NCBI GenBank assembly: GCA_022432975.1
Contig: CM039506.1
Location: 19,252,531 to 19,316,530, forward strand
Length of the DNA stretch: 64,000 nucleotides
DNA from: Begonia masoniana
Lineage: Eukaryota; Streptophyta; Magnoliopsida; Cucurbitales; Begoniaceae
Direction of reading: 5' to 3'
Below the pieces are notes generated by a model. That model made no database searches and was not told the DNA's origin. It worked only from the letters and a program-made list of their open reading frames with translations. A program made the position numbers and the translations under genes. Positions 23,321-34,248 of the stretch are shown here, piece by piece (position 1 is the first letter of the stretch; each line of letters opens with the position of its first letter).

Positions 23321-24210
23321 TCTGCTTGTATTTGTGAATGTATTTTTTTGTGGGGGCTAATTGAAAAATTGTGAGAAGAGGATAAGTGGTGAGGACATAG
23401 GAAGGCACATGATCTGAATCAAAAATATAAATTTGTTATGAAATATTTCTAGGAAGCTAAATGTGATATGAAATTTTATACATGTGCTGAGGACTATATT
23501 TGTGATATGGAAGTTATAATCGATTTTCTTATACTCTAAAAAAGTTATCAATGTGTTAATGCAATTATGTCGGGAAAGTTTCATTTTCGGAAACTAATAA
23601 CTGATTGTTTTCCCATAATTTTTTCTAGGAAAAGTTCACTTAGCCATTAAGTATGGGGTCAGTGGTCATTTGTCCATAACTATTTTTTACCTCAAAGACC
23701 TATCGTATCATGTTGCAATTCAACCCTCACGTTAAATTTTTCGTTTAAATTGACACGGTGTTCTGCACATTCTGCACTCCTAAAACCTAATAAAAAAGAC
23801 CTCATTCCTCCGGAAATCTTTAAATGTAAAAAGTTGACCTTGGTCCGCCGAAATCCCTACGTAAATTCAAAGTGGAAAATTTTTGAAAGCAAAGTCTTGT
23901 TTGGCGCCAAAAGAGCAGAGAAAGAAACTGTAATCTCCGCTTCCAAATGGGGGATTTGCATGACTTGTTTGGAATATGGGAGGAAACGCGAAATTCTAGG
24001 GATTTTTCCAATTGTCGAACCTTGATGGAGCTGGAGGCGAGTTTTGTAAAAAGGCTCGAAAAATAATGATTGTTAACGCTCGCCATTTTGCTTACATTGG
24101 CTCTTCTTCTTTCTTGTGCAAGTCCTTTCATCGCTGTCAGGGGGGTTTTGCGTTTGCTACTCTGTATCATGCCCTCTATGACCTCTCTACTTCTACTCAG
24201 AAGCGCAATG
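23321..24210. other. Unassigned sequence before the assembly gap
   Basis: No LTR landmark, domain or repeat recognised. Two open frames run through 23750-24200 on opposite strands (one into the N run), and a third short frame near 24070 starts with a hydrophobic, signal-peptide-like Leu/Ala-rich stretch. None shows a family motif, so I make no gene call. This is the best candidate in the window for non-repeat sequence. Confidence 0.35.
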
Positions 24211-24310
24211 NNNNNNNNNNNNNNNNNNNNNNNNNNNNNNNNNNNNNNNNNNNNNNNNNNNNNNNNNNNNNNNNNNNNNNNNNNNNNNNNNNNNNNNNNN
24301 NNNNNNNNNN
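24211..24310. other. Assembly gap (100 N)
   Basis: Exactly 100 N, the conventional length for a gap of unknown size. Order and distance between elements B and C are therefore uncertain. Confidence 1.
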
Positions 24311-24457
24311 TCGACAATATGCACCTGTTGAGAGGCACAAGCAAACCAAGCCCCCCGCAAGCGAACACGCCCGCCATGACAGAAGGCACTCCACCATTGG
24401 TCATGCGAGATCACCCATTGCCCCACGTAGGCACATATGGCCGCCGATCACGAAAAC

Positions 24458-24489
<32 letters not shown>
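24311..24489. other. Unassigned sequence ending in a poly-T run
   Basis: About 150 bp of unrecognised sequence, then ~28 T (24462-24489) directly abutting the truncated element C LTR. The poly-T at a truncation point next to a gap may be an assembly artefact, or the tail of a minus-strand retroposed sequence. Confidence 0.4.
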
Positions 24490-24492
<3 letters not shown>

Positions 24493-26843
24493 AGTGGTAA
24501 CGTTAAATTACGAGAATTACGTTTCTCGTAATATAATGGACATTTTAGTAAAAATAGTAAACGAGGTTTTTTTTGTGAACAGACAGTTTTAATGGAACCC
24601 TAGTGATAAGTTGGATTTATTGGTGAAATGAGAAATTTTGGAGAAACCGAATCGTTAACTAATTAACGAAATAATTGGACGAATATATAGAAAATTATAA
24701 GCAAGGGCGAATAGGTAATTTTGTAATCCAAAATTTATAATTAAAACTTAACTTTACTCTCCCTCCCTCAACACTCACGATTTTCCCTCTGCTATTCCCT
24801 TCTCCCAGGCGATTTCCTTCCTCCGTCGACGTTCTCTCCTTTCGGCAACCAACGCTTCTCCAATCAACCCCCGTTCTTCACGATTTCTTCTCCTCTCGCA
24901 ACCCTAGGTAAGATTCTGTGATTTTTTCAGACGTTAGCTCTCGATTTCTAAGTCGCTAAATAATTAGGGTTTCGTAGGAATTTCACGAAAATAGTCGGGT
25001 TTGTTAGAAAACATTCGATAGGGTTGTAATTACGATTATTGAGCGTTATTTGGGGAAATAAAGGGTGTATTCGAAGTTTGGGTTGAAATGTCGAGTGAAG
25101 CTTTGTAAAACCTCCATTAATAGAATGTAAGGATTTGTGAGCGTAAATTGCTCGATGAAATGCCCGAGAGAAGTTTATTAGAATTTTAGGAAATTTCTTT
25201 TAGTTAAGAGTTTCGTAAAATTCTGAAAGTTTATGTTTAAGCTCGGTTTTAACAAAGGACGTTATGGATTGACTTAGGTGACCAAGCTCGGGACGAGGAG
25301 CTCGGTGTGCAACGGACGTGAGGTAAGTTCTCGTGACTTACTGTGGCCGATTGGCCTACACCATAAGCCAGAGTTTGTTTTCGAGGATACGTTGGTGCAT
25401 TGTTTGTTTAAGTTGGTCATTGTTTCGTTAATTGTTTCGGTTGGGTAGTTTAGGTTCGGTTGTTCTATAGGTTGTTTGTTATAGTGTTTTGATGGTATTA
25501 GTAGCGTTTTGATGGTATGTTCTTTATGTATGTTTATATTGAACTGTTCATGCATCATGGTTTTAAAAATGACATGAAAATGAATTTACGCACGGATTTC
25601 ATGAAAAGAACATGCATTGTAAAGGCAAGTAAAGTATCACAGAAAACAACCATGACATGGGGTTATCGGGGATGAGGTTCAGACCTGACGTTCTGTGGTG
25701 AGCGGGTTTCCCTCTCTTTAGATGGTGTGGGCTGTCTAACCGTTGGACGTGCCTTATCCATCTGTCGAGCGTTTTCGATAACCATAGACTGACACGTACT
25801 AATATATGTAATGACATGGACGGTTTTCATAGCATCGAGCATACATGATCATGCATTAGCATTTACGTAGAACTTGCTGAGATTTTTTATCTCATAGGTG
25901 TCTTTATGGTGTAGGTGTCTTGACGTAGGTGAGGACGAGATCCCTCCACCCGAGGAATGATGCAGTTGAAGGAGGATGGCCTGTGGGAGTGCGTTGGGCA
26001 ATCGGTGCGTTTTGACTCGTGGGGATGTGTGTATGTATTTTTGGGATTTGATGGTTAGTATAAAAATGTATAGTTAGATCATTTTAGGATGTTTGGAACC
26101 TGATTAGTTGATAGGTTTACGTTTTGATATTTTTAATTGTTTTAGAAACTATTTTATGAACTGCTTGGTGATTTTAGCAGGAGGAAATGTTTAGTTTTTA
26201 AACCGAACCACGCAGTTTGTTTTTACGAAATCGGGTTATGTTTTAATTGTGTTTGAGTCGTTTATTTTGGGTGAGGTCTGAGCGATCGTATGTTACGTGT
26301 TTATGGAATAGAGTACGTTGAAGTTTTAGTGTAGGTTATATGTTATGAATGCAAGGGAAAAGAAAGAAGAAAAGAAGATGGGAGGGAGGAGAAGGAAAGG
26401 AGAGGAGGCAAAACACTTGGCGACTGATCGCCAAGAGGGGCGATTGGTCACCAAGGAGGATCGCCACTCCCTGGATTTTTCCAGGGAGTGTGGCAATTGA
26501 TCGCCACAGTGAGGGGCGGTCATTCGCCCCTTCAATTTTTGGTGGTGGCGATCGATCGCCCCTCTCCTTCTTTTAGTCGATTGACATTTTTGTCCCTCCC
26601 TCTTTGGCCGATTGTTTATTCATTATTTTGAATTGTTTTAAATGTTTTTAATTGTTTTAAACATTTGTTTAAGTTTTATTCCAATTTTTTTAAGTTTATT
26701 TAAGTTGTTTTACAAATAGTTTTCGAACGATTTTAATGATATAGTCTACTTTTAAATTTCGCTCGAACGTTAGGTTTAAAGTTTTAAGTATAAAAAAATA
26801 ATAATAATACTGGAAAAATAGGAATAGTGTAAGGGTCGCTATA
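24490..26843 (+). repeat. Element C 5' LTR, 5'-truncated
   Basis: Nearly identical to 30517-34248 (apart from the duplication there), starting about 150 bp inside the LTR, and ending GGGTCGCTATA where the 3' LTR has GGGTCGCTACA. Landmarks: CCCTAGGTAAGATTCTG near 24901, GTGAGGTAAGTTCTCGTGAC near 25319, and GTGTAGGTGTCTTGACGTAG near 25911. The high similarity of the two LTRs indicates a recent insertion. Confidence 0.9.
26415..26570. repeat. GGCGAT palindrome cluster (element C 5' LTR)
   Basis: GGCGACTGATCGCC, a CTCCCTGGATTTTTCCAGGGAG hairpin (stem around a T-rich loop), GGCAATTGATCGCC and GGCGATCGATCGCC, 275-430 bp before the LTR end. The same set recurs at 32478-32625 and 33798-33966. Confidence 0.92.
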
Positions 26844-26848
26844 ACTTA

Positions 26849-26861
26849 TGGTATCAGAGCC
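26849..26861 (+). promoter_or_regulatory. Primer-binding site of element C
   Basis: TGGTATCAGAGCC, tRNA-iMet complement, six bases after the LTR. Confidence 0.9.
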
Positions 26862-26931
26862 CCCGGGTTTTAAAAACGGTTCTGTTGACTGCTCGATTGC
26901 ACAGCCACTACACGGACGTCCTTCCTCATCT

Positions 26932-26992
26932 GTAAGTATGTTTAATGCTTTATTTGATTTCGATTTCTTAGAGTGTTTTAACTTTGATATAG
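26932..26992 (+). other. Putative 61-nt leader intron of element C
   Basis: GTAAGT at 26932, a TTTCTTAGAG branch-like block shared with A and H, and ATAG at 26992, 16 bp upstream of the gag ATG. Confidence 0.45.
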
Positions 26993-27008
26993 GAGTTATA
27001 AAAAAAAA

Positions 27009-28207
27009 ATGGTGCGTCTAGGGAATGACCGAGATGACAGAGACGATACAATAGATCAACTTAAGGAATTCATTGCCTAATAGTCCTAACACATGGAGCG
27101 ACAGGCTCAACAAATGGAGAGACAGTCCCAACAACTGGGCACCCTAATAGACCGTGAGGGCATTAGAGCTCGAGAGACAGCGACTCTTGGTAATCGGGGG
27201 ATGGAGAGGTTCCAGAAGCTCCAACCTCCCATGTTCAACGGGCAATCTACGGATCCCTCTTCAGCCGAGGAGTGGATTCAAACCATGGAAGACATGCTGG
27301 CTTACGCAAGTATAGATGATGGAGAGAAGGTTACGTTGGTGACATATCACTTAGCACTAGATGCCCGATTCTGGTGGAATTCTATCAAGGCAACCACCGA
27401 TGTGACGATTATGAGTTGGGAGCGTTTCAGAATGGTATTTTATGACAAGTACTTCAGCCATACAGTACGGGAGGCGAAAATGGTAGAATTCATGCAACTG
27501 CGGCAGGTTGGTTCAATTGCCGAGTATGTGAGAAGGTTTAAGGCCCTGTCCCGATTTGCACCACGCCAGGTTAGTATTAATAAGGACAAGGTACGCAGAT
27601 TTGTACAGGGGCTTGGCCAAGAAATTCGGAAGAGTCTTACCATATCAAGGGTGCGGAATGTGTCCTATGATGAGATTGTGGCCAGGGCATTTGAGATTGA
27701 GGCTGTTGATCAGAGTTATGCCAAACCGAGAGAGCCAGCTAGAGGGTTCTTTCAGGAGATACAACCACGGCCTCAGAATTTGGGTTGACAACCGAAGGGA
27801 CAGCCACAACAACAACAGAGGGGTGCAAAAAGGCCCTATGATGGTAAAGGCGATCAAGGCAAGGGGAAGCAAGTCCAAGGGGCTGCTCAGAAGCCTGTTT
27901 GTCCTAAGTTCCAGAAGGAACACTATGGCGCTTGTCGATTGGGCACGAACAGTTGTTATAGATTTGGAGAGGTTGGCCATTTTGCTCAGAACTGTCCAAG
28001 AGCTGCTACCAATCAAAGAAGAGTGGCCTGAGAGTATTTGCATTTATTGAGCCCGGTGACGTCAACAACGAGGCTCAGCCATTCGTTATAGCAGGTATTA
28101 TTCTAATCACTAGTGTTGCAGTATTCTCACTGATAGATACGGGGGCTACACACTCTTTTATTTCGACCACGTGTGTATCTAGATTGGGGTTAGTGCCGGA
28201 GTTAGCA
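27009..28207 (+). pseudogene. Element C gag-protease (non-autonomous Ty3/Gypsy)
   Basis: The first ATG (27009) gives 23 codons, then TAA TAG and, two codons on, TAA (27078-27089). A 231-codon frame restarts at 27093 (MERQAQQMERQSQQLG, MERFQKLQPPMFNGQ, AEEWIQTMEDMLAY, DARFWWNSI, YDKYFSHTVREAKM.EFMQLRQVG, VRRFVQGLGQEIR), a retrotransposon gag capsid domain. A stop at 27786-27788 and frameshifts follow in the basic linker and zinc knuckle. Protease is recognisable to 28207 (AVFSLIDTGATHSFISTTC, with an intact DTG). The gag is very close to that of element H. Pol is absent: coding similarity ends after LVPELA. Confidence 0.9.
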
Positions 28208-30335
28208 AAGTTAGGAGTAATAAGTGAGTAGTAGACGCTTTGTGCATTGGGAAGCGTTAAGTGGAGGTTATGAAGCAGAGGCCTAAGAACTACGAAGAAC
28301 TTAGGAACACAAACGTGATAATTACTGAAAGAAAAGTTTAGCACTCTAAATCAGATGTCGTGTTTCGAAGTTTAAGGTAACTAGTATAACCATAGAGGAG
28401 ATTGAAATCGAGGGCGTAAACTTATCCGCAACAAGTTTTCAAACAAGAAAACCATTGGAATGAGTCATGGATGGTACAGGAGCCAAGTGGAATAATTAGA
28501 ACCCGACTAGAAGGAACAAAAGGATATGGACCATCGGGTAACATGAGAGAAGTCCATGTGCGATATTTGAGATAAGTGCGGGGGATTGTTAGATTCAATG
28601 GGGAATTAAGATTAGAAGTTTAACCCAGTGGTTAGTACCGTATGAATAATGGAATTCGCAATTTCAATGGTTCGACTCGTATTTGACAAGTCGAGACCAA
28701 TTGATACATAGATAACTCAAGGTTAGAAGGAATAATTTAGAGCAATTCCATGGCGAGACTTAGGGACTTGACTGTGCTCAAAGTTAATGAAGAGTTAAGT
28801 TAGACGAATGAGCATATTGTAGATAGTATAAACGTTTCAGTTAGGACATAACGAAGAAACTCCTTAACGTGACTTAGAGGGAAATGTGAGATTTATAGGA
28901 CCTAATTTACAAGTGAGCCAGTCTTAAGATAGTAGCAACTTAAGCTCTCAGTTAAAACTGTTGAGGCCTTGAACGTATTTTCGGGGGTGTAGTTGGTGAA
29001 AAATAGCAATGGAAAGAGTTAAGTTGTAAGAACCGCATTGAAACAGGGATCGAGGTTGGTGAGTTACTCGAGGAAGGATGTGACGTAGGATATTATTGAT
29101 GGGATACCTTGCGAAATATAGAGAATGGAATTCTAGTTAAGAAGCTCATATGGAAATAGTTATTAAGACCCGTGAAGTGTCCAAGGAAGGGAACAATTGG
29201 AGTACCGTTGACGAAGAAGTTACACAGGAGCATTACTAGAGAAATGTAGACTCGGATGGTTGTGGTAGTGACTAAGGTTAAGGCCAACAAACTTATACCC
29301 GAGTTTAGTGTACAGCTCCGATATACATATAGAAATTGTTATACTCGATAGGTGGATAAAGTCGTAGTATAGTTGAGATTTAGCATTGGAGTAAGTAATT
29401 TAAGAAGGCTTTGAGAGCTTGAAGTGGTTAGGTACGTATTTGATAGGCATAGGATTAAGAAAGTTGGGAACTAAATGAACTCAGTTCGAGAAGTCGGAGT
29501 TAAAATAGAGGGGAGTTCGGATGACAACCTGGGTGTTGTTAGGAATCCTTGAACGATAGTCAACTCAAATGACGTTAGAAAATTGAAGTTATTTTGAGGA
29601 TTGAGGTTACGAGTTAATCTTTAGGGAGAAAAACCCTAATCAGGAGGCCAATTGATAAGTTGGAGAGTTTAACATTTTGGATGATTAAATATAGACTAAC
29701 GCGTGCTCGAGTCGATAGGTGTCAAGTACACAGTTAGAGATCGTTGATGGACGGCTTAGAGAATTTGGCAAGGTTGATGCGTAAGTAAGGACGTGCTTAA
29801 GCCAATTGAAAGTAAGGATTATGGTTAGGAGATTTATGTGAGAATTGAGTTGGTGTACATACCAACTGCGGATGGAGTCGATGAAATTATGTTAAGTTTG
29901 AGTTACAGCCCAGGAGTTGGAAGAAATTCTTGGCATTTAATCAGGCTGACGTTAGGGAACCTTAGCATAGCTCTGATCTAAAGGGACAGAGCTAAGGAAA
30001 GACGTCGATGAGAAAGAAGATTGAAAAATTAAATTACTAGGATATCTAATCGTGAGTGATTAAGTAAAAGACGACGCTTACGCAAGTATTAAGGTGACAA
30101 AGTATGCCGTCGGATAAATTGATTTGAGATTTAGAAATTGTTACACTCAAAGGATGAATACGATTCAATTGAGAGTAGGAAATATAAAGAGTGACCGTAA
30201 GTAGGGATAGAGTCGAAACCTTTATTTGGAGAGATAGAGGAAAGAAGCTTGAAAAGAACGGAGCAATTGTGAATTAAGGTATAAGATCGCAAGACATGAG
30301 GCAATAATGCCAAGGACTGCAAGCGAAGTCAAATT
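28208..30335. other. 2.1-kb non-coding filler replacing pol in element C
   Basis: Between the broken protease and the polypurine tract there is no RT, RNase H or integrase motif in any frame; the longest frames are ~65-90 codons and unlike any family. Composition is A/G-rich on the plus strand, with TAG, TTAG and AAGTT words everywhere, unlike the flanking coding or LTR DNA. Functionally this makes element C a LARD- or TR-GAG-like non-autonomous element. The origin of the filler is unknown. Confidence 0.7.
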
Positions 30336-30349
30336 TTGAGGACAAAATT

Positions 30350-30367
30350 TAAATAAGGTAGATGGAA
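30350..30367 (+). promoter_or_regulatory. Polypurine tract of element C
   Basis: TTAAATAAGGTAGATGGA, preceded by GAGGACAAAATT as in Tekay-type elements, and directly followed by the LTR start TGTAACACCC. Confidence 0.8.
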
Positions 30368-32477
30368 TGTAACACCCGGTTTTACGGGATTTTGTAATTC
30401 CAGAATATAATGGCATTTTTGTAAATATGTCAAATTAAGTCTGTTTTGCGAGCAAAGAGCGTTATTATAATTCTAATAATTAATATGGATTTTAAGAAAA
30501 TTTCAGAAATTTTAGGAGTGGTAACGTTAAATTACGAGAATTACGTTTCTCGTAATATAAGGGAAATTTTAGTAAAAATAGTAAACGAGGTCTGTTTTGC
30601 GAACAGACAGTTTTAATGGAACCCTAGTGATAAGTTGGATTTATTGGTGAAATAAGAAATTTTGGAGAAACCGAATCGTTAACTAATTAACGAAATAATT
30701 GGACGAATATATAGAAAATTATAAGGAAGGGCGAATAGGTAATTTTGTAATCCAAAATTTATAATAAAAACTTAACTTTACTCTCCCTCCCTCAACACTC
30801 ACGATTTTCCCTCTGCTATTCCCTTCTCCCAGGCGATTTCCTTCCTCCGTCGACGTTCTCTCCTTCCGGCGACAAACGCTTCTCCGATCAACCTCCGTTC
30901 TTCACGATTTCTTCTCCTCTCGCAACCCTAGGTAAGATTCTGTGATTTTTTCAGACGTTAGCTCTCGATTTCTAAGTCGCTAAATAATTAGGGTTTCATA
31001 GTAATTTCACGAAAATAGTCGGGTTTGTTAGAAAACGTTTGATAGGGTTGTAATTACGATTATTGAGCGTTATTTGGGGAAATAAAGGGTGTATTTGAAG
31101 TTTGGGTTGAAATGTCGAGTGAAGCTTTGTAAAACCTCCATTAATGGAATCTAAGGATTTGTGAGCGTAAATTGCTCGATGAAATGCCAGAGAGAAGTTT
31201 ATTAGAGTTTTAGGAAATTTCCTTTAGTTAAGAGTTTCGTAAAATTCCGAAAGTTTATGTTTAAGCTCGGTTTTAACAAAGGACATTATGGATTGACTTA
31301 GGTGACAAAGCTTGGGACGAGGAGCTCGGTGTGCAACGGACGTGAGGTAAGTTCTTGTGACTTACTGTGGCAGATTGACCTACACCATAAGCCGGAGTTT
31401 GTTTTTGAGGATACGTTGGTGCATTGTTTGTTTAAGTTGGTCATTGTTTCGTTAATTGTTTCAGTTGGGTAGTTTAGGTTCGGTTGTTCTATAGGTTGTT
31501 TGCTATAGTGTTTTGATGGTATTAGTAGCGTTTTGATGGTATGTTCTTTATGTATGTTTATATTGAACTGTTCATGCATCATGGTTTTAAAAACGACATG
31601 AAAATGAATTTACGCACGGATTTCATGAAAAGAACATGCATTGTAAAGGCAAGTAAAGTATCACAGTAAACAACCATGACATGGGGTTATCGGGGATGAG
31701 GTTCAGACCTAGCGTTATGTGATGAGCGGTTTTCCCTCCCTTCAGATGGTGTGGGTTGTCTAACCGTTGGACGTGCCTTATCCATCTGTCGAGCGTTTTC
31801 GATAACCATAAACTGACACGTACTGATATATGAAATGACATGGACGGTTTTCATAGCATCGAGCATACATGATCATGCATTAGCATTTACGTAGAACTTG
31901 CTGAGATTTTTATCTCATAGGTGTCTTTATGGTGTAGGTGTCTTGACGTAGGTGAGGACGAGATCCCTCCACCCGAGGAATGATGCAGTTGAAGGAGGAT
32001 GGCCTGTGGCAGTGCGCTGGGCAGTCGGTGCATTTTGACCCGTGGGGATGTGTGTATGTATTTTTGGGATTTGATGGTTAGTATAAAAATGTATAGTTAG
32101 ATTATTTTAGGATGTTTGGAACCTGATTAGTTGATAGGTTTACGTTTTGATATTTTTAAATGTTTTGGAAACTATTTTATGAACTGCTTGCTGATTTTAG
32201 CAGGAGGAAATGTTTAGTTTTTAAACCAAACCACGCAGTTTGTTTTTACGAAATCGGGTTATGTTTTAATTGTGTTTGAATCGTTTATTTTGGGTGATTG
32301 GTGAAGTGTGAAATGGCTGAGGTCTGAGCGATCGTATGTTACGTGTTTATGGAATAGAGTACGTTGAAGTTTTAGTAGGTTATATGTTATGAATGCAAGG
32401 GAAAAGAAAGAACAAAAGAAGATGGGAGGGAGGAGAAGGACAGGAGATAAAGAAAAAAAAGGAGAGGAGGCAGAACA

Positions 32478-32625
32478 CTTGGCGACTGATCGCCAAGAGG
32501 GGCAATTGGTCACCAAGGAGGATCGCCACTCCCTGGATTTTTCCAGGGAGTGTGGCGATTGATCGCCACAGTGAGGGGCGATCATTCGCCCCTCCAATTT
32601 TTGGTGGTGGCGATCGATCGCCCAT
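32478..32625. repeat. GGCGAT palindrome cluster, element C 3' LTR unit 1
   Basis: GGCGACTGATCGCC, a CCCTGG...CCAGGG hairpin, GGCGATTGATCGCC and GGCGATCGATCGCCC. Confidence 0.92.
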
Positions 32626-33797
32626 CTCCTTCTTTTAGCCGATTGACATTTTTGTCCCTCCCTCTTTGGCCGATTGTTTATTCATTATTTTGAATTGTTT
32701 TAAATGTTTTTAATTGTTTTAAACATTTGTTTAAGTTGGTGCATTGTTTGTTTAAGTTGGTCATTGTTTCGTTAATTGTTTCAGTTGGGTAGTTTAGGTT
32801 CGGTTGTTCTATAGGTTGTTTGCTATAGTGTTTTGATGGTATTAGTAGCGTTTTGATGGTATGTTCTTTATGTATGTTTATATTGAACTGTTCATGCATC
32901 ATGGTTTTAAAAACGACATGAAAATGAATTTACGCACGGATTTCATGAAAAGAACATGCATTGTAAAGGCAAGTAAAGTATCACAGTAAACAACCATGAC
33001 ATGGGGTTATCGGGGATGAGGTTCAGACCTGGCGTTATGTGATGAGCGGTTTTCCCTCCCTTCAGATGGTGTGGGTTGTCTAACCGTTGGACGTGCCTTA
33101 TCCATCTGTCGAGCGTTTTCGATAACCATAAACTGACACGTACTGATATATGAAATGACATGGACGGTTTTCATAGCATCGAGCATACATGATCATGCAT
33201 TAGCATTTACGTAGAACTTGCTGAGATTTTTATCTCATAGGTGTCTTTATTGTGTAGGTGTCTTGACGTAGGTGAGGACGAGATCCCTCCACCCGAGGAA
33301 TGATGCAGTTGAAGGAGGATGGCCTGTGGCAGTGCGCTGGGCAGTCGGTGCATTTTGACCCGTGGGGATGTGTGTATGTATTTTTGGGATTTGATGGTTA
33401 GTATAAAAATGTATAGTTAGATCATTTTAGGATGTTTGGAACCTGATTAGTTGATAGGTTTACGTTTTGATATTTTTAAATGTTTTGGAAACTATTTTAT
33501 GAACTGCTTGCTGATTTTAGCAGGAGGAAATGTTTAGTTTTTAAACCAAACCACGCAGTTTGTTTTTACGAAATCGGGTTATGTTTTAATTGTGTTTGAA
33601 TCGTTTATTTTGGGTGATTGGTGAAGTGTGAAATGGCTGAGGTCTGAGCGATCGTATGTTACGTGTTTATGGAATAGAGTACGTTGAAGTTTTAGTAGGT
33701 TATATGTTATGAATGCAAGGGAAAAGAAAAAACAAAAGAAGATGGGAGGGAGGAGAAGGACAGGAGATAAAGAAAAAAAAGGAGAGGAGGCAGAACA

Positions 33798-33966
33798 CTT
33801 GGCGACTGATCGCCAAGAGGGGCAATTGGTCACCAAGGAGGATCGCCACTCCTTGGATTTTTCCAGGGAGTGTGGCGATTGATCGCCACAGTGAGGGGCG
33901 ATCATTCGCCCCTCCAATTTTTGGTGGTGGCGATCGATCGCCCATTTTGGGCGATCGATCGCCCCT
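33798..33966. repeat. GGCGAT palindrome cluster, element C 3' LTR unit 2, expanded
   Basis: As in unit 1 but with one extra GGGCGATCGATCGCCC palindrome (about 21 bp), which shows that the cassette can gain units. Confidence 0.92.
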
Positions 33967-34248
33967 CTCCTTCTTTTAGCCGATTGACATTTTTGTCCCT
34001 CCCTCTTTGGCCGATTGTTTATTCATTATTTTGAATTGTTTTAAATGTTTTTAATTGTTTTAAACATTTGTTTAAGTTTTATTCCAATTTTTTTAAGTTT
34101 ATTTAAGTGGTTTTACAAATAGTTTTCGAACGATTTTAACGATATAGTCTACTTTTAAATTCCGCTCGAACGTTAGGTTTAAAGTTTTAAGTGTAAAAAA
34201 TAATAATAATAATACGGGAAAAATAGTAATAGTGTAAGGGTCGCTACA

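Larger units (their letters stand above)
31415..34075. repeat. 1320-bp tandem duplication inside the element C 3' LTR
   Basis: Unit 1 31415-32734, unit 2 32735-34075; corresponding bases are offset by exactly 1320 (e.g. 31441 and 32761) until an extra ~21 bp at about 33937. The junction sits at a GTT(GGT) microhomology within TTTGTTTAAGTT sequence. The units are nearly identical. Confidence 0.95.
30368..34248 (+). repeat. Element C 3' LTR with internal tandem duplication
   Basis: TGTAACACCCGG...GGTCGCTACA. Length is 3881 bp, of which 1320 bp is a direct duplication plus ~21 bp of extra palindrome in the second unit; the unduplicated length is about 2.54 kb. Followed at 34249 by element A's protease region. 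The flanking GGTTC has no visible partner upstream because the 5' LTR is truncated. Confidence 0.9.

Noticed and set aside
23820..24531. Open frames running through the N block
   Set aside because: They owe their length to the 100 unknown bases; no motif supports them on either side.
28075..30416. Minus-strand frames of 62-132 codons in element C
   Set aside because: Those at 27645-28344 are antisense to gag-protease; the others lie in motif-free filler and are no longer than expected by chance.
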